Positions 1-12,250 of a stretch of DNA of 64,000 nucleotides are shown in pieces (positions within the stretch are counted from its first letter, which is position 1; each line of letters opens with the position of its first letter). A model generated the notes under the pieces. The model was given only the letters and a program-made list of their open reading frames with translations. It was not told the DNA's origin and searched no databases. The position numbers were made by a program, and so were the translations under genes. Origin of the DNA: Triplophysa rosa (Eukaryota > Chordata > Actinopteri > Cypriniformes > Nemacheilidae); assembly GCF_024868665.1 (NCBI RefSeq), contig NC_079906.1, positions 7,501,745-7,565,744 of the forward strand. Direction: 5' to 3'.

Positions 1-181
1 GATGGATGGATGGATGGATGGATGGATGGATGGATGGATGGATGGATGGATGGAAAGAAAGAGATAGATGGATAAATGAAGGGATGTGATGAAGAGAGAA
101 AGAGAGATAGCGATAGATAATTATATGGATGGAAAGAAAGAGATAGAGATGGATGGATGGATGGATGGATGGATGGAAGGA

Positions 182-257
<76 letters not shown>

Positions 258-690
258 AGAAAGAAAGAGATAGAGATGGATGGTTGAATCGATGGAAAGA
301 GATAGAGATGGATGGAAGGAAAGAAAAAAGAAAGAGATAGAGATGTATGGGTGGACGGATGAATAGATGGATGGAAAGAGATAGAGATGGATGGATGGAT
401 GGATGGATGGAGACAGAATGAAAGAGATTGAGATGGATGGATGAAGAGAGAAAGAGAGAGATAGTGATAGATAAATATATGGATGGATGGATGGAAAGAG
501 ATAGGGATGGATGGATGGATGGATGGATGGATGGATGGATGGATGGATGGATGGAAAGAAAGAGATAGCGATGGATGGATAAATGAAGGGATGTGATGAA
601 GAGAGAAAGAGAGATAGCGATAAATAAATATAGGGATAAATGAAGAGAGAGAAAATAGGGATGGATGGATGGATAGATAGACAGCTCTGT
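1..690. repeat. Compound GATG / AAAG / GAGATA simple repeat
   Basis: The window opens in a long low-complexity tract. Perfect (GATG)n covers about 1-54, (AAAG)n about 180-260, and interrupted GATG/GAGATA blocks continue to about 680. It lies in a rimbp2 intron and ends roughly 40 bases before the next exon. The lysine/glutamate-rich reading frames through it are repeat translations, not genes. Confidence 0.95.
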
Positions 691-727
691 TTTTAATCAA
701 ATCTAACAACAGTTTTTTTTTACTCAG

Positions 728-799
728 GCCGAGTTGACGTTTTGTGCGGGTGATGTCATCACTGTGTTAGGAGAGATTGATGAAGATGGCTTTTACTAT
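728..799 (+). CDS. rimbp2: rimbp2 exon: SH3 domain, middle strands
   Basis: The 72-bp exon (24 codons, phase 0/0) starts after CTCAG and ends at a GTAAGT donor. It reads [20 protein letters not shown] and continues GFYY, the RT/n-Src part of the RIM-BP C-terminal SH3 fold, and joins in frame to the exon at 1001. Confidence 0.93.
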
Positions 800-3700
800 G
801 TAAGTACATTATTTACCCCATCTGTGTTTCATTGCTAGCCCCTCTCTTTTCTTTTTCAGACGTTTCCTCAGTTTCAGTGGATCTTTTGTCATTTTGAGAT
901 GAATCCCGTTCCACATTTCAGCTTTAAACACAGTGCTAGCAGTCTGGGCTTTAAGTGGACTCATACAGTAAGTGCATCACATCTTCTGTTTCTCATTTAG
1001 GGAGAGCTTAATGGACACAAGGGTCTAGTCCCCTCCAACTTTCTCGAAGAAGTGCCTGATGACGTGGAGGTTTACCTCACCAACACCCCAAGCCGTCACC
1101 CCCAGGACCACCACCCGTCGCGAACAAAGAGCAAAAGGGTACATCCTGTTTCACACTAGCCCTGTCATCCATCCGCTCTTTTTGTAATCTCCTTCCTGCT
1201 CCGCTGTTTTTTCCTCTTCTCCGTCTGTGTTTGTGTTGTGAGACCGCCGGTTGCTTCTTTTGATGGATCATTGGAGGAATGCAGAAAACAAAAAGGAAAT
1301 GGAGAGAGTTACTAAACGCAGAGCTGGCCATAGAGACGTACTATAAAGCATCATAATACAAGACTGACGAGCCTTTATTTTGATGTCAAATGCTCCATTC
1401 GGGGAAATATGAACTGTTATTGAAATTGCATATTCATAAAGCATTGTTTGCAAAAGAATACACGCAGAGGGGCGTGTCAGATTATTCCTTGTTTATTGTG
1501 ATCATTTATGAAAAAAAAGCACTAAAACAGACATGATTATTTTTTACCTAATTCAGAAGTGAAGCATTGTAATAGATGCTTTATGAATGTACCTGTGTTG
1601 AAACGTGAATCAATTTCTAATAGAGGAGATAGTTTTGATGTACAGAGAATTGAACCCATGTAGAACTGTAGAACACTGCATGCTTTTATTTCAGAATGCT
1701 TCAAAAAGACAGTGAGACTTTTTTAAAGGATTGAGACCGCTTAAAAAAATCTGAACAAAACCTAAAACCTTTTGTATATGTTTCCAAAATAATTGTTTTG
1801 TATATTGATGATATATATATATATAAGACTATCAAGCATACAGAAAGTCACAAAACATATGTTTGCATAGTAGAAAGAGATATAAAGAATGATTTTATGT
1901 GTAGATGTAGATATTGTACAATGGTCTGTAAAAAAAGAGAAAAAGAAAATATAATGATGGGCGTTCTGCTCGACTGTCAGAACCCATCGAGATTTTTCTG
2001 TACTGAAAGTTTTGTGAATCTTTTCTCATTGTCATTGTGCAGACGACTGAGATGCATTACATCACTGCATTGTTTTTTTTTCTCACCTGCTTGGCAAAAC
2101 AGAAGAAGAGTGTTCATTTCACTCCGTAACGGCTCGATATTGATCACGTAAGTGAGCAACTGTGGATACCGCACGTCATGTCGTCCCTGTCTAATGCAAA
2201 GACACGGGTCCTTATGTGGCTCCTGGTCTGGGAAAAATATACATAACACACACAGGATTTCCAATGAAAAGATGTAAAGCGACGTGTGTCGCTTTAGGTG
2301 AAAACAAAAACACAGATATGCACAAAATCTTGCGTTCATGCTGATGTATATGGCATTTTTCACAAACATTGTTTGGTATACTTAGTGTCCCGTTACTTTA
2401 TTTTGTCCATACTCAGTTTATGCTACAGTAATATGAATACATATTTATGAATATAGGAATTTCGACATGCCAATTTTAAAATACAAATAAATAATCATAT
2501 CTATTGCAGTTGTTTAATTAAACATTAAGAATGTGGTGATCACATAAATGCAGATAAAAATGTCAAATTAAGTGCTTTTCATCTACGCATTGGCCATAGC
2601 CTTAAAAAATGTCACGTGGTCTTAAAATTAATTCATTTCCCTGGCATGCTTAACATTTATTTTACGAATCTTCAGTATTTAAAGAGTTTTTAAAAACAAA
2701 GCATTTGCATTTCTTTGAGTTTTGGTAAGTAATCATGTCATATTTTTGTTCAATAACTTTGTCTTTCTAAATTCACAAACTTATTTTCCTGAAAGTGACA
2801 TACAACTGATAGAAATGTTTTAAAAATACTATTCACTTAAGCATACTGTATCAGAGATTCATATTTTAGCCACAAAAATGATATATATTTTATTCTATTT
2901 AATGTGATTATTGATATTATTGGTCGCACCACGTGATATCTGGTCGTTATAAGTCATTGACCAATATGTATATTATTATAAATTAATATGTATAGATACA
3001 TCAATTATTTATCACATACAGTAAAATAGTAAAATGGTTCGAATAACCTTTCTGAAGGTCAAGCACTGTCTCTTAAAAAATAAAAGGACCTCATTTGTAC
3101 CAAAATGATGGAAATTGCCATATACCATCACCAACATACTATACACACAGGGACATTAGTTCACAGCATCAGTAGAAATAGAGCTGTGATTGGTCCATCC
3201 GACATCATGCACCCTGACCTATGCATTAGACGGGCACAGCTGGTATCTTCAGTTGTTTCTCTGGGTGTTGTCCATTACAATGTTCGTATTTCACTGCCTC
3301 CTACTGTAAGACGCTACAAGGCCATTTTTGCACGGTCAGAACAGGACCCTACCCCTCACCCCTTCTCTTCTCTGTTGTGTGCAGTTTAGTAGGCTCCTAG
3401 TGTAAGTGCTGGGACAAACCCTCTCCTCTCCTTATACTTTATACTGTAGCTGTGCACCCTGTCTTACTGATCTCGGAACAGATTCACTCAAATTGAAAGT
3501 TGGCATGGTCAACCAGGTTATAAATGTGTGTGGCGAATGCACGTTCCATCTTTATAGTAATGCTCAAGAATATCAGATGGGTATAAATATTACTTTAACC
3601 AATATGAGAACTAGATTTGGGTTTATTATTCTTGGTCTATCTCAGCTGGATTGAATTTAATTTGAAGATGATGCGTTCTTGCAGCCACTTTTGTAAACAA

Positions 3701-4506
3701 AGCTTTTTTAAAGCAGGTTTGATTTGGCTCCAACACCCTTGGTGGTGAAGTTACCATGCTGAAAAGTGATAGATTACTTCAGAGGACTGATAAATTAAAT
3801 ACTTATCTTTTCTCTTTAACACCATTGACATCATAGAGTAATTTCTCTGTTAGATTCGAAAGATTAAATAGAATTGTATAGACATTCCGACGTGTATTAT
3901 GCAAGTACACAGCAGCTTTTGATAAGGGCAAAGTATACAGGTTGTGTTCTTGCTGTTGATGATTTCGAAGTGTTTTAAAACTAGTTGTAAATGTTAAAAA
4001 ATTGTGTCACTAGTCGGATAAATTTCATTGAATAGATCAAGAAATTACTAACTTAACTTAATTAGACTTTATGAGATGCAACATTTCTATAAGTTTCCTG
4101 TCCATAACAATGACCTCTAACTCATAGATTAGTGTTGAAAGAGCTTCCCCCTATTCTGTATAATGCAAAATGTACTCTTAATTTCAAATTGACTCTACGG
4201 TGGCCCTGCTGGGACAGAAAGGACTATGAGAGGAGATGGAGTGTCTGATATACATTGCCTTTAGATGCTTTAAAAAGCAAAGAAACAGCTTCTTTTCTTT
4301 TTAAACATCTAGCCCTGAACTGTCCCTTGCGGGTCTCCCATTAGGTACCCGTGGAAAAAGCGGGCCCTCCTGGAAGAAGTGCCACTCCCACAGTGCGCCC
4401 GCACATCCCGGGGCCCGGCAGTCCCGTCCGGCGCCCCCGAGCCAAGAAAACAGGACTGCTCTCCAAAGGAAAGAATCTGTTGAAAAGGCTCGGTGCTGTT
4501 AAATAG
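728..4506 (+). CDS. rimbp2: rimbp2, 3' end: C-terminal SH3 domain and two alternative C-termini (partial gene)
   Basis: RIM-binding protein 2 is a presynaptic active-zone scaffold whose SH3 domains bind proline-rich motifs of RIM and voltage-gated calcium channels. Only the 3' end is here; the 5' part lies before the window. Visible coding exons are 728-799, 1001-1138, then either 2103-2129 or 4345-4506. The first two encode the second half of the last SH3 domain, including the [20 protein letters not shown] core and the [11 protein letters not shown] end. All junctions are phase 0 with GT-AG splice sites. The two last exons each carry a stop, so either KKSVHFTP or a 53-residue basic tail ending LLKRLGAVK is made. 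The paralogue tspoap1 is less likely because the SH3 and the KKSVHFTP tail match RIMBP2. Confidence 0.92.
1001..1138 (+). CDS. rimbp2: rimbp2 exon: end of SH3 domain and linker
   Basis: The 138-bp exon (46 codons) begins [20 protein letters not shown], the conserved SH3 end with the ALYDY-partner Pro and Asn residues. It continues through a polar linker to RTKSKR. The acceptor is TCATTTAG and the donor AGG|GTACAT is less canonical than its neighbours, which fits alternative use downstream. Confidence 0.93.
1139..4344 (+). other. rimbp2: rimbp2 introns, no further gene seen
   Basis: Apart from the 27-base alternative exon this stretch is AT-rich intron. The short open frames at 1798-2151, 1977-2369, 3105-3389 and 3406-3654 lack splice context, codon bias or recognisable motifs. 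An (AT)n tract sits near 1809-1822. Confidence 0.6.
2103..2129 (+). CDS. rimbp2: rimbp2 alternative last exon, short C-terminus KKSVHFTP
   Basis: After the acceptor AAAACAG the frame reads KKSVHFTP then TAA (2127-2129). KSKR + KKSVHFTP matches the short C-terminal form known for vertebrate RIMBP2. Only 27 coding bases are present, so it would be missed by ORF length filters. Its use excludes the tail at 4345-4506. Confidence 0.8.
   Translation, partial: KKSVHFTP
4345..4506 (+). CDS. rimbp2: rimbp2 alternative last exon, 53-residue basic tail
   Basis: The exon follows CCATTAG and stays open for 53 codons to TAG (4504-4506), in phase with 1001-1138. It starts [15 protein letters not shown], is rich in Pro and Arg, and ends [17 protein letters not shown], the conserved basic tail of the RIM-BP family. 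GC content is clearly above that of the flanks. An AATAAA lies a few bases after the stop and others further downstream. Confidence 0.88.
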   Translation, partial: VPVEKAGPPGRSATPTVRPHIPGPGSPVRRPRAKKTGLLSKGKNLLKRLGAVK

Positions 4507-6700
4507 TCAAATAAACATTGCTTTGGATGAGTTAAGGATGTTCGAATTATTGGAGAAAAAAGGAAAATGTTTTTCATTTCAATCAGTATGGAAAAGAGAA
4601 TGGGATGTGGTGGAAACTAGGGCTTTCATGACCACTACTTAGTGGGGGGGGGTTGTAGTTTTATGACATTGGAATCTTAACCCTGCCCATTATTTTTTAT
4701 TAAAAGCACCCTTTTTGAGTTACCAAAATGTACAAGAGATGTTCTTGGTCAGCGTTTAGAGTTAAATGATTCATGGGCGGAATGTAAAGAAATTTGATTT
4801 AAAACGAAATAATATTTATTTCAACTTAAGAGACGTGCATTATTTTATTATAAATTATCACATATATTTGATTAAATTATAAAATATTTCTTTTCGCACA
4901 TGTTTTAAGATAACCTAGCACAAATTTTTACTATTAAGCACAAATGTGAAATGTGGATTTTGCAGTGACCGACACCACGAACTAAACGGATATGCTCTGC
5001 CACTTCTGACTGGATTTTCAGCCCTGAAAGGTCATGAAATGCCTAGTGGAAGCAAGCCTCCTTATATTTGCCTTATACGATGCACAATGGTTTGTGTTGT
5101 GTCCAGTCATTCGAGTGAGATTTGTCTGTGTTGTGTGCAGTCACAACAATGCTTCTCATGAAAAAAAAGTGTTTCCAAAGTTGTGACCACCAGGTGTCGT
5201 GTTGTTGCAAATCTCACCAGCGAGATGTGTCAAAAGTATGAAATGGGGGACTCTCATCTTGCTTTAAACACTTCCACTTTACACTTTCTTTGCACAATTT
5301 ATCCTTTATTTTTTTATGGGCTCAGTTATGTCTATTTTAATGTTCTAAAGGGATTAGCATGTTTCTGAGAGAACATGATCGCACAAAATCTGCACTTGAT
5401 GAGAATGATAAATGTGAAATTGTGAATGTATGGCCAAGATTAACCATATAGTAATATAGTAATAGTGGTCCTTTTGGTCCAATCTGTACTGTATTTCTTC
5501 ACCGTAAAATGTTAGATTTGCGAGTTTGGACCGAGACTGCCAAAAAACAGGAATGTATGAGAAACATTCTGTATATCTTGTGCAATTTTACAGCCAAATC
5601 ACGGGCATTTAAATTCATCCGAATAACTGTATATTTTGTTTTTGCAGAGTCATTTAGTCATAGATGCGTTACAGAGTATCGCTTCTTCATGTTTGAGTGA
5701 CTTCTGCTCTTTTTGTACTTTTTGTCCATTTGTACATTCTTTTTAAATGTTTATACTTGCTTTTCAGACTGCCTTTTTTGTACATTAAACTTTATAATCG
5801 GACAGTGCAAGCTTTCCTCATGGTGTCTTCGAACCATAATGTTTTCAAGTCTGCAGTTGTGTGCTAGCTTTATGGAAAAGAATTATAAGCCTATATTGAT
5901 GGTCATCAAATATTGTGTGAGTGTGCATGTGCAGTTTTCTATGAAAATAAATTTGATATTTTATACACATTGTTTACGTGTTTGTTTTATAAACTTAGAA
6001 ATCATACGAGGATTCCTTTTTTTTACAGTTGCACAGGTGAGTATACTCCTACGTGTGATTTTTAGTGCAGGTCAATAAAATATAATAGAGTACTGCCGCT
6101 AGATGGCGCCCGTAATTCAGATTTATGACTTTTTTCAACATTTTATTACCTTTTATTAATGTTAAATATTTTATGACTTTTATTTTCTAGTTTAATTTTA
6201 ATTGTTTATACATGTTTATTTGTCTGTGTATTCGTATATTCTGTTTTTAACACCGACATGACGCTTCTAATTTCGTTGCATTCAATTCAAGAGCCTATAC
6301 AGCCTACTTAAAGCGACAATCAATTATTTATGCGAGAAATATTTGGCGAAATTGCTATTGTTTATTTGTTCTTAGTCATGCAGCCATACTTGCGTGTTTT
6401 TAATAGCCTACATTAAGAATCAGTGAGTGTAAAAGTACTCAAAACATGACTGGTTGTGCCATTGTCTATTTAATGGTCCATTCTGTGTCTAAGTTCAATG
6501 GCAATTAAAGAAATTTAAAGTTTGTAAAGTAAATTGTCTTCCAGACCGCCCTGTCAATTTAGACCAATCACAGACGTTTGCGATTACTTGATTGGGCGCT
6601 AAAAAATCATACAAAAGCCAGTCAGATTTTCAATTGTATGCCAGGTACCAATTCTTGTTATAAATGTGTGTACGTTTAAATTGTTAAGATGCAAAGATTT
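4507..6700 (+). other. rimbp2: rimbp2 3' UTR and short intergenic spacer
   Basis: Candidate rimbp2 3' UTR follows the stop at 4506. AATAAA hexamers occur near 4510, 5945 and 6073; I cannot say which is used. The interval to the adgrd1 start is only 2.6 kb. No RNA gene or recognisable ORF was found in it. Confidence 0.5.
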
Positions 6701-6709
6701 TCAGTCAAA

Positions 6710-7102
6710 CAAAGCGCCTCCTGCAGGAGGAAAAGTTTGTGTTCTTTAACAGCACTCACCGCCCAATGAGCTCAGCCCACTGCTGAGGGTGCGAGAGCAG
6801 CGCGTGCTGTTCATCTTCAGTAGAGCTCGAGTGTAGTGAATCATACTGACGGACTCATCTAACTCGATGGATTACGAACTCGTAATTATTTAGTTAACAA
6901 TAACATTACTGATCTTTATACCACACTGATCACTTTTCAGCGTCATATTCTGATGAGCTACTACTACTTAACAAATGACATACGAACTGTTTCGTTACAT
7001 CGCTACAAGTGCCATGATTTGTGCATTTAATATTTACAACGCCAAATAGATTCGGAGTTATTTTTTAACCTGCTTTCGATGCTTGAAACTCCTTTTAAAA
7101 CA
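6710..7102 (+). promoter_or_regulatory. adgrd1: Putative adgrd1 promoter / 5' UTR
   Basis: This stretch precedes the adgrd1 start. It includes a perfect palindrome CCTCCTGCAGGAGG (6717-6730) and a CG/GC-richer segment at about 6760-6840. An in-frame stop lies at 7028-7030. A weaker in-frame ATG at 7079 lies upstream of the chosen ATG. The transcription start cannot be fixed from sequence alone. Confidence 0.4.
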
Positions 7103-7159
7103 ATGGACTTGGCATGCTGTAAAGTCCTACTTATCATGACTCTCCTGAGCGTTTTACAG
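7103..7159 (+). CDS. adgrd1: adgrd1 exon 1: signal peptide
   Basis: ATG at 7103 has A at -3 and G at +4, a strong Kozak context. The in-frame ATG at 7079 has T at -3 and would add eight residues before the hydrophobic run. The 19 residues [19 protein letters not shown] form a typical signal peptide. Donor CAG|GTAAGA. Confidence 0.82.
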
Positions 7160-8425
7160 GTAAGACTCATTCTTTTAAAAGCAAAACAAGTTTTCATATG
7201 TTTGTCATAAAGAGGTGGGATGCTTTATTTCTTACAGGTTCGTAGTAACACGGTTTCGCCATCCAAACATCCAGGTAAAATCTTTTTTTCTTTATTCAAG
7301 TTTTCTTTTTTAGAATTTGTAGAACAATAAATTGTTAACATTCAACCAAACTATTATTAGTTCTGTTTAGTCAACACACATAAACAATGTATATACATTG
7401 TACAATGTAGCGCGGGTTTTAATTCTTTGTATTTATTCATTTATATTGTTTCTGTTTTTGTATATTCTTTCATCATGAATTGGATTGAGTTGGCTATGTT
7501 GTCGCAGAATATGTAGGCTACTGTAAATCCTGAATGTAGCCTATACTTATTTCGGTATTCATCTTGTAGCCTAAATATAGTAAACAATAATCACACTTTG
7601 TACTAAAATACGCAAGTGGCCGAAAATGGGCTTTAAATTAGTTTAGTTTTGATATTTAGGTTTATATTTATTTGTTTATGAAGACGACAGACGGAACTTT
7701 AGTGTAGACTAACGATCGTTCTGGTAAAGTTTTCTTCACTGTCAACAAATGTAGACCAACACCCTCTTCATTTACACAAAATCTGCTTTAAATCATCAAT
7801 TTATTATGCATGAAAATAACAGATTAGACTGAATGACGAAAACAAACATACCTTTCCTGTGAGATCTAATATAAAATGTACATAAACACCTTTCATGTTG
7901 ATCACTCACGTTGGCTTTGGAGATTAATGTAATGATCCAAATGGCTGATGGACAATAATGTGGGAGTATTAAGATTTTAAATTATACTAGCTATTCTGAA
8001 TATGAGTAGAAAGTGCAAGATTATGCCTATATTTTATCTAAATGGAAAGGAAAAGTTACAAAAAAATGTGTAATTAATAATAATAATAATAATAACAATA
8101 ACGAAATGAATAATATAATCTTAACAAAAGTTTGATAGTTAATCCATATTACACCAGTGAAGAGTCTGAATGGAAACTGATCGCACTGTATTGTAGTTTC
8201 ATTGAACAGATGGACTACAAACCATAACACTTTGTATTTGTGTGTATATTGTGATTTTTGTGTGTGTCGTGAACCAGGCCTGGAGGTGTTGGCGACCGCT
8301 TCACACTACTGGCCTCTGGATTCAGTGGCGGGGATCTATGGTCTATCAGACCAAATTGGGAACAGAACAGGTCATGTTAATGGGACTAACATAAGTATGT
8401 GAACATGCTGTTGTGTCACACCTGC

Positions 8426-8520
<95 letters not shown>

Positions 8521-11500
8521 CTTGCTGCCTTTCTTTCTTTCACAGCTGTCTTAACATTCTTTCAAGCTCACGTCTTTCTTAGCCGCACAGATCTGTGTTG
8601 CCTTGCAGCTGTCCTCGGTTCTTGAAATGGACCGATTTTCTAATTTGAGTATAAATGTTGTGGAATTACTCACAAGATCACCTCAATCATGAATGGGGAT
8701 AAATGACAGTGACATTTAAGGGTGTTAAAAGTAAAGCACAATCTCTTCCAGTGATGTACCGGTGTGTGTGTGTGTATACTAGCCCACGATGCAACGCTAT
8801 TCAAATAGCTGTGCAACGTTCAGTTTATGTGTTCAAAATACTGTAAGTGAATAAAAAGTGCATGTTAGAGAATCATCCACACAGCATTTCATTGCTGGAT
8901 CTTCTATTGGAGTATATTCCCACTATTAGTACAGTATGGCAATTGTTCTGACTAATTCAGAACAAATGGAGAGCTGAGAGAAATTCTCGGGGCCTCTTAG
9001 ACATTACACATCTGTGGTCGGCTCACCATGTCCCCACGTGTTGAGCAGAGAGATGATTTATTACGCTTGTGCGAGTGTGTTTGTGCATAAAAATCATCTA
9101 TTCCTCACAACAGTTTAGTCATTTTATCCATCGTGCTTGTCCCTGTCTCGTGTCTCTGTGCTCGCACTGTATGTATGTCCTGTATCCCAATCACCTGTTT
9201 TGTGTTCTTTCCCTCTCACTTTCTTTGTTGTTTCCACGTTCTCTCCATCACAGCTCTCAGAATCCACAACCACACTGTCCTGACTACCCATAATTCCTCT
9301 TCTGTGTATACCAATGACTCCGCCTACACTAACATTTCCGCCACAGTAGGTGAGGCTCTCCTACATGTTCACTGCACGCTATTACTGAACGTTTGTTAGG
9401 ACCCAACGTGATGTAATCAAGCTAGGGCATCGTAGAATGATGATAGATCAGTCTGGTTTGTATATGGGGTCCAATAGCCTGTCGTTTTTGTATATCAAAA
9501 CGACGTCATCAGGAGAAGAAATAAACAAAAATTTATATTACAGTTTACATTAGGCTAACTGAAGCATGTATTGTTTAGTTACATTTAGCTTGGGACTCTT
9601 TTTTTGTTGTATTTGAGGCTTTGGAGGAACACAAAAGAAGATATTTTGAGAAATGTCTCTGTGGTTTTGTGTCCGTGCAATGGGGTCCTGTGTTGTTTGG
9701 TTAGCAGCGTTCTTCTAAATATCTTCTTTTGTGTTCTGCAGGAGAAAAAATCCTTCAGGTTTTAACAAATACATTACAGTTCTTCATAAAATCATGCCGA
9801 TACCTCAAATCTCACTGCATAGATGGATGTTCAGACCTCACTTCTGTATACTATCTCCTACTCCACAATACATTTTCCTAAGCCTCTCTAAACTCTTTTT
9901 CACTTGCTTTACACTTCTGTCTTTCTGCCGTTGAACACGCTTTTCCACCATCATTTCATCTCTCAATACATCCATTCATCATGAGGTGGGACGGTGCTAC
10001 GGCTCCCACTGTGATCCACAGATCCTGAGCTTTTAAATCTAATAAAGGAGGATTTATCACAGTCATAGCAGAGGAACAACTTGCCATTGATAAAACTCAT
10101 ACCATCTTGACTCATCAGTAGTTGATTTATACAGATGGGAGCGTTTCGCTTCCTCAGTTTGTCAGTTTGTTGACTTAGGTGAAGGCTGTGAAGCGCACAC
10201 ATGTTTTTAACATGTGGGTCTGGGTGAAAGGTTGGGATTTCCCCTATAACTGATCTGGTCAGTGTAACGAGAACAAACGGCATTGTTGAAATGCAAAATA
10301 AATAACCGTCGTTCATTTAGGCCATTACTGGTTATTCAGTCGTACTTAATTGGTCCAGGTTTTGTTTTAGAAGAAAGCGATCATTTCAAGGTTGATATAA
10401 TTTAGTAATGTGCATGTGGGGATTATGCATTGTAATGTTTATTTAATGTCATTTTAGAGATTGATTTCAAGTGTTATAATGTTGTGGGTCACTATCTCAT
10501 GTCATCGTGTAGATATCGTAGAAGGAATGGTTAATAAAGGCATCTATCTGAACGGGGATAATGGGGCCACCTTTCTTCACTTTGGCAACTATAAGGATTC
10601 GTGTATTAGTGATCCTGCACTGTGTGGACCTGAAGGTACGTTTTTATGATCACAATTACATGAATTCAAAAATGAATATACAGTATTACTATTGAAAATA
10701 ATATCCTAATATTCACTATAGTAAAAATAAGTCACCAGAATATAATATAATGTCATATATAAAAGAATGTAATAGTAGTGACTGTAAAGTGATGTAAAAC
10801 TACAACCAACCAAAAAGCGATTTATTGACATCCTATTCATTTAATTAAAAAAGACACAGTATAGACTAATGGTTCAAATGTATTTTAATTGATTTTATGG
10901 TAATACAAGATACTACATTTGTCACATGCAAATACTGTATATCGGCTTACATCAATCTTTTTGTGCATGAAAGCTGATATCATCTGTTATTCATCTAGTA
11001 TTGTATCAGTCAACATTCATTTCATCACAATAACACAGAATACATTTTATTCATATTCAGGGCTTGACCAAAGCACGTGATAGTGTTTGTAATGAATTGG
11101 CTTGGATCTAATAACAAACTTTTTTGTTTAAAGTTATATATCAGTCGATATTGGAATAAGCACATGGTGTTTGGTATTTGTCAGAGGGTTATGGAAGTCA
11201 GACTTTAATGCTAATGGAAGTACTTTAAAACGCCCTGCGTTATTCAATGTGTTGAGGTCATTTTAAATAAAACAGAAAGACAGTGCAGATTATATTGAAT
11301 TGTGTCACAGCCCGCAAGTATCTGGTTGACACTTTAACAGAAGTTTGGTAGTTTTGAACGGTTTAACATTTTGCGATAAGAGTCATAATGACACAGCGTC
11401 TCTTTGCCTCTTTATACTGTAATCCAATTCATTGGCCTAAAAAAGAGAAAAGACAAAATGTAAAATTTTGAATTTGAAAAGAATGACATTTTTGAAAAAT

Positions 11501-12071
11501 GAATTGGACAGATAGCATTATTTTTTATTTAATAATTTCGTAGATATCGCCGTAAAGGTGTTATGATGAATTATTTTGCCCGCAATTGTGGCATCCCTGT
11601 TGCAGAATGATGTCATCAAAATTCTATAATTTTTTGGAGCATGTCAGAATATATATGCATTTGGAATGCATATATATTCGAAATCTGAATTTTATCTTTG
11701 TTCAATGATTTGTTAAATTATTATATTTTATAATATTATATATTTATTATAATACATTTATATAAAAAATATTGAATTGTTATTTATGATATTTTCATAT
11801 AGACCTTCAAACTGTTGTTTTATAGTTATATGGTTAATTTTGGTAAAACACAAAAGCTTTACTTGACGGTTTGTCCTGAACAGGAATCACTTTCTCCTTC
11901 TTCTGGAAAAACCACGAGGTAGAGTCTCGCTTTGCCATCGCATCCGGTGGTAAAGTTGTGTCAAGCGGTTTCTCCGTCTATTCCAATCCTCATGGAGGAT
12001 ATGTGGAGTTTTACACAAGAGGAGACTCCAGGACATGGAAAGCACATATCAAACTCCCAGGTATTTGTTTG

Positions 12072-12166
<95 letters not shown>

Positions 12167-12167
12167 N

Positions 12168-12250
<83 letters not shown>

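Noticed and set aside
86..340. Lys/Arg/Glu-rich 84-residue ORF
   Set aside because: It is the translation of GATG/AAAG simple repeats in an intron.
1977..2369. 130-residue minus-strand ORF
   Set aside because: It overlaps the rimbp2 short last exon antisense and has no domain.
7079..7102. Alternative upstream start for adgrd1
   Set aside because: The in-frame ATG at 7079 has T at -3 and would place eight polar residues before the signal peptide; the ATG at 7103 has the better context.
8346..8625. ORFs on both strands with KKER or SFFL repeats
   Set aside because: Both are shadows of the (CTTT)n microsatellite and of adgrd1 exon 3.
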